Origin: JAWXUT01 sp044426075
GTDB lineage: Bacteria; Bacillota; Clostridia; Christensenellales; DTU072
Length of the DNA: 7,877 nt
Direction: 5' to 3'
NCBI GenBank assembly: GCA_044426075.1
Contig: JAWXUT010000083.1
Span: 1 to 7,877, forward strand
The notes below the pieces were generated by a model. The model made no database searches, was not told the origin of the DNA, and was given only the letters and a program-made list of their open reading frames with translations. The stretch's first letter is position 1, and each line of letters begins with the position of its first letter. Made by a program: the position numbers and the translations under genes. Below, one piece after another: positions 6,300 to 7,877 of the stretch.

Positions 6300-7877
6300 T
6301 TAATCATCGTCATTTGCTGATGTATCTGCAGTATATATTATAGCTTCAGTTTGTGTAGAACTAATGTCCTCTACTTCATCATCATTAATAGTTACATTAA
6401 CACCACCAACGTAAATTGTTTCAAAATCACAATTTGTGTAGTTAAATGTTGTTGTAATAGCCTTTCTATTTGCTGCATCATAAACTTCTCCAGTAGAAGA
6501 AGAGCATTTTGCATCATCTGAACTGCCCCAAATATAAACTTCAATATCACATGTACCCGTCATATTTACTGTTACATTCTTTAGCTCACAAACAGAATCA
6601 TATGTATATGAACCGCTAGTTCTGTTACCAATTACAATACCTGCATTTGGTACACCTGTGCCATCAGTCCATGATTCTGAAAGATAATCTTCTTCTGCTA
6701 CAGCATTGCAATTAATTACCGTGTTATAAATATAAGCCTCACCACCACGAACCAAAACGCCTGTGTTTTCTGAATTAACAGTGCAACCATCCATAGTAAG
6801 TACACCAGGTACATTTATAAATACTGGTATACCTGCAGCATCTGTTGTTGTAAATGTTGAATTTGTATAGTTCATTACTAAACCATAAGAATTAACTAAA
6901 CCATTTGTTGCACTAGCATTTGTTGTAACACAATAATAAGGGGCTGTAATAGAAGACTCTATAACATTTACTGTTGCATTTGGGCCATTAACATAAATAC
7001 CACTACCTGCAGCGCCATATGTAGTATAATCAACATTATTAAATGTTAGTTCTGCATTTTCAAGTATATAGATTCCTGGATAATTACCTGTTGTGCCAGA
7101 ATTATCTATAACTTCAAGATTGCCGTTTTGGATAATAAATGAAGCACTCTCGGCAACATGTATCTCTTTATATGTTGTCTCCACAGACATTGTAAATCCA
7201 TTCAAATCAATATTTAGACCATATGTTTCCATTAAAATATATAGAAATGTGCTATTATACACCGAACAAGTGTTAATTGATAAATCGCTACCTAGCAATA
7301 TTCCTTGCTCGTTCATAACTGCAGTTGCAAATTCTGAAGCAGTTGTTACTACCGTAGAACCTATAAATGAAGTTTCTTCATCAGTTAAGTCTGTAGTAGT
7401 ATCAAGCATAGAATCTTCAACAGTAACATCGGATTGTGCTGTGCCTTCGCTATTTTTTGCAGCTAGGCTTACGCTTGAATCAGTACTGATTACAACACGT
7501 GTATTTGCAAGGATGTTTGCTGTTGTAGCTGTGCTAATTTCATTGGAGCCATCAATTGTATAGAATTGTGTTGCACCCATAATATTAATAGTGCTTGTTG
7601 AAGCATCCATAATGATTGCGCTATCTTCATCGATACCAAACACATCATCACTTAAGTTTATTGTGCCATTTGGTATTTGAATTGAAATATCGCCAGTTGT
7701 AGCTATAATTTTGCCGTTTTCGATATCAACTGTAGCATAATCATCAGAATACATAGTAAATGAATCAACTGTTAGAGTGTAACCACTTAATAAAATGTTA
7801 ACTGGATAATTAATTACTAAAGCATCTTCTGAGCTGATGTCATTCATTAGAACCACTGTGTAGCCCGCTGACTTAAC
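6300..7877 (-). CDS. Probable secreted parallel beta-helix protein, C-terminal part (5' end outside window)
   Basis: Specific function not recognised. The frame is open from base 7877 to TAA at 6300 (525 visible codons), so the true start and any signal peptide lie beyond the window; the GTG at 7856 and nearby ATGs are probably internal. Numbering from the first visible codon, two similar modules appear: 1-57 (VVLMNDIS, then LSGYTLTV and IENGKI) and about 175-257 (GILLGSDLS, then DLNGFTMSV and IQNGNL). This resembles the entry of pectin-lyase-like right-handed beta-helix proteins ('gDItl...idLNGhtLtv'). From about 246 to 492 come some eight degenerate rungs of N/S-x-x-(V/I/F)-T type, each followed by a gI-x-V strand. 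Composition is extreme: only 7 Lys and 4 Arg, many Asp/Glu/Thr/Asn/Ser, many N-x-S/T sequons and 8 Cys, all in the second half. No LPxTG or C-terminal membrane helix is seen; the end is acidic (ANDDD). A secreted or surface role (adhesin or polysaccharide binding) is inferred. Confidence 0.7.
   Translation of the reverse strand, partial: VKSAGYTVVLMNDISSEDALVINYPVNILLSGYTLTVDSFTMYSDDYATVDIENGKIIATTGDISIQIPNGTINLSDDVFGIDEDSAIIMDASTSTINIMGATQFYTIDGSNEISTATTANILANTRVVISTDSSVSLAAKNSEGTAQSDVTVEDSMLDTTTDLTDEETSFIGSTVVTTASEFATAVMNEQGILLGSDLSINTCSVYNSTFLYILMETYGLNIDLNGFTMSVETTYKEIHVAESASFIIQNGNLEVIDNSGTTGNYPGIYILENAELTFNNVDYTTYGAAGSGIYVNGPNATVNVIESSITAPYYCVTTNASATNGLVNSYGLVMNYTNSTFTTTDAAGIPVFINVPGVLTMDGCTVNSENTGVLVRGGEAYIYNTVINCNAVAEEDYLSESWTDGTGVPNAGIVIGNRTSGSYTYDSVCELKNVTVNMTGTCDIEVYIWGSSDDAKCSSSTGEVYDAANRKAITTTFNYTNCDFETIYVGGVNVTINDDEVEDISSTQTEAIIYTADTSANDDD
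7107..7355 (-). repeat. Second copy of a duplicated beta-helix entry module inside the secreted protein
   Basis: This protein-level module (visible residues about 175-257) has the order: short 'ASEFATAV' helix, GILLGSDLS, a variable insert, NIDLNGFTMSV, and a strand ending in IIQNGNLEV. A related module with VVLMNDIS, ILLSGYTLTV and VDIENGKI occupies 7877-7707 at the window edge. The similarity is in pattern and key residues (DLS/DIS, LNG/LSG, T-hydrophobic-V, NG), not in DNA identity, so the duplication is old. Confidence 0.5.

Noticed and set aside
6700..7500. Recurrent TGTTGT/GTTGTA-like short motifs on the plus strand
   Set aside because: They reflect runs of Thr and Asn codons (ACA, AAC) in the beta-helix protein, not a DNA repeat array; there is no fixed period and no spacer structure as in CRISPR.
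7093..7563. Plus-strand open frame of 156 codons
   Set aside because: Antisense to the beta-helix gene. Its Val/Ser/Thr-rich content mirrors the Thr/Asn/Asp codons of the opposite strand, and the minus-strand frame is open for 525 codons with a terminator after it.

Overview
The window looks like a piece of the chromosome of an AT-rich, low-GC Gram-positive bacterium, probably an uncultured clostridial-type Firmicute. The evidence is strong AAGGAG/GGAG-type ribosome binding sites, sigma-A-type promoters, a perfect CIRCE heat-shock operator, an MEP-pathway isoprenoid gene and a GPH-type sugar transporter. A species cannot be named from this sequence. All five recognisable genes lie on the minus strand, so transcription runs from high to low coordinates. 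No tRNA, rRNA, CRISPR array, insertion sequence or phage gene was seen.

In the order of transcription: (1) 7877-6300 is the C-terminal part of a very acidic, Thr/Asn/Ser-rich protein. It looks like a secreted parallel beta-helix protein with two copies of a 'DLNG-T' type module, and it ends in an intrinsic terminator. (2) 6045-4387 is a 12-helix transporter of the glycoside-pentoside-hexuronide (GPH, MelB-like) family. It has its own strong promoter, but the acidic cation-site residues of the family are absent. (3) 4278-2431 is htpG (bacterial Hsp90), driven by a near-consensus promoter with a perfect CIRCE operator over the predicted start of transcription, and closed by a strong intrinsic terminator. 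(4) 2221-1397 is ispE, whose extended -10 promoter lies so close to the ATG that the mRNA should be leaderless. (5) 1374-1 is the N-terminal 458 codons of glgB (glycogen branching enzyme), 22 bases after ispE and almost certainly in the same transcript; its end lies outside the window.

The genes form at least four transcription units: the surface protein, the transporter (possibly reading through into htpG), htpG, and ispE-glgB. They do not form one pathway. The transporter and glgB are both carbohydrate-related, htpG is stress response, and ispE is isoprenoid synthesis. The content is mostly ordinary housekeeping. The points most worth a second look are regulatory: the CIRCE element that also resembles an intrinsic terminator for read-through RNA, the leaderless ispE promoter, and the transporter lacking the family's cation-binding aspartates.
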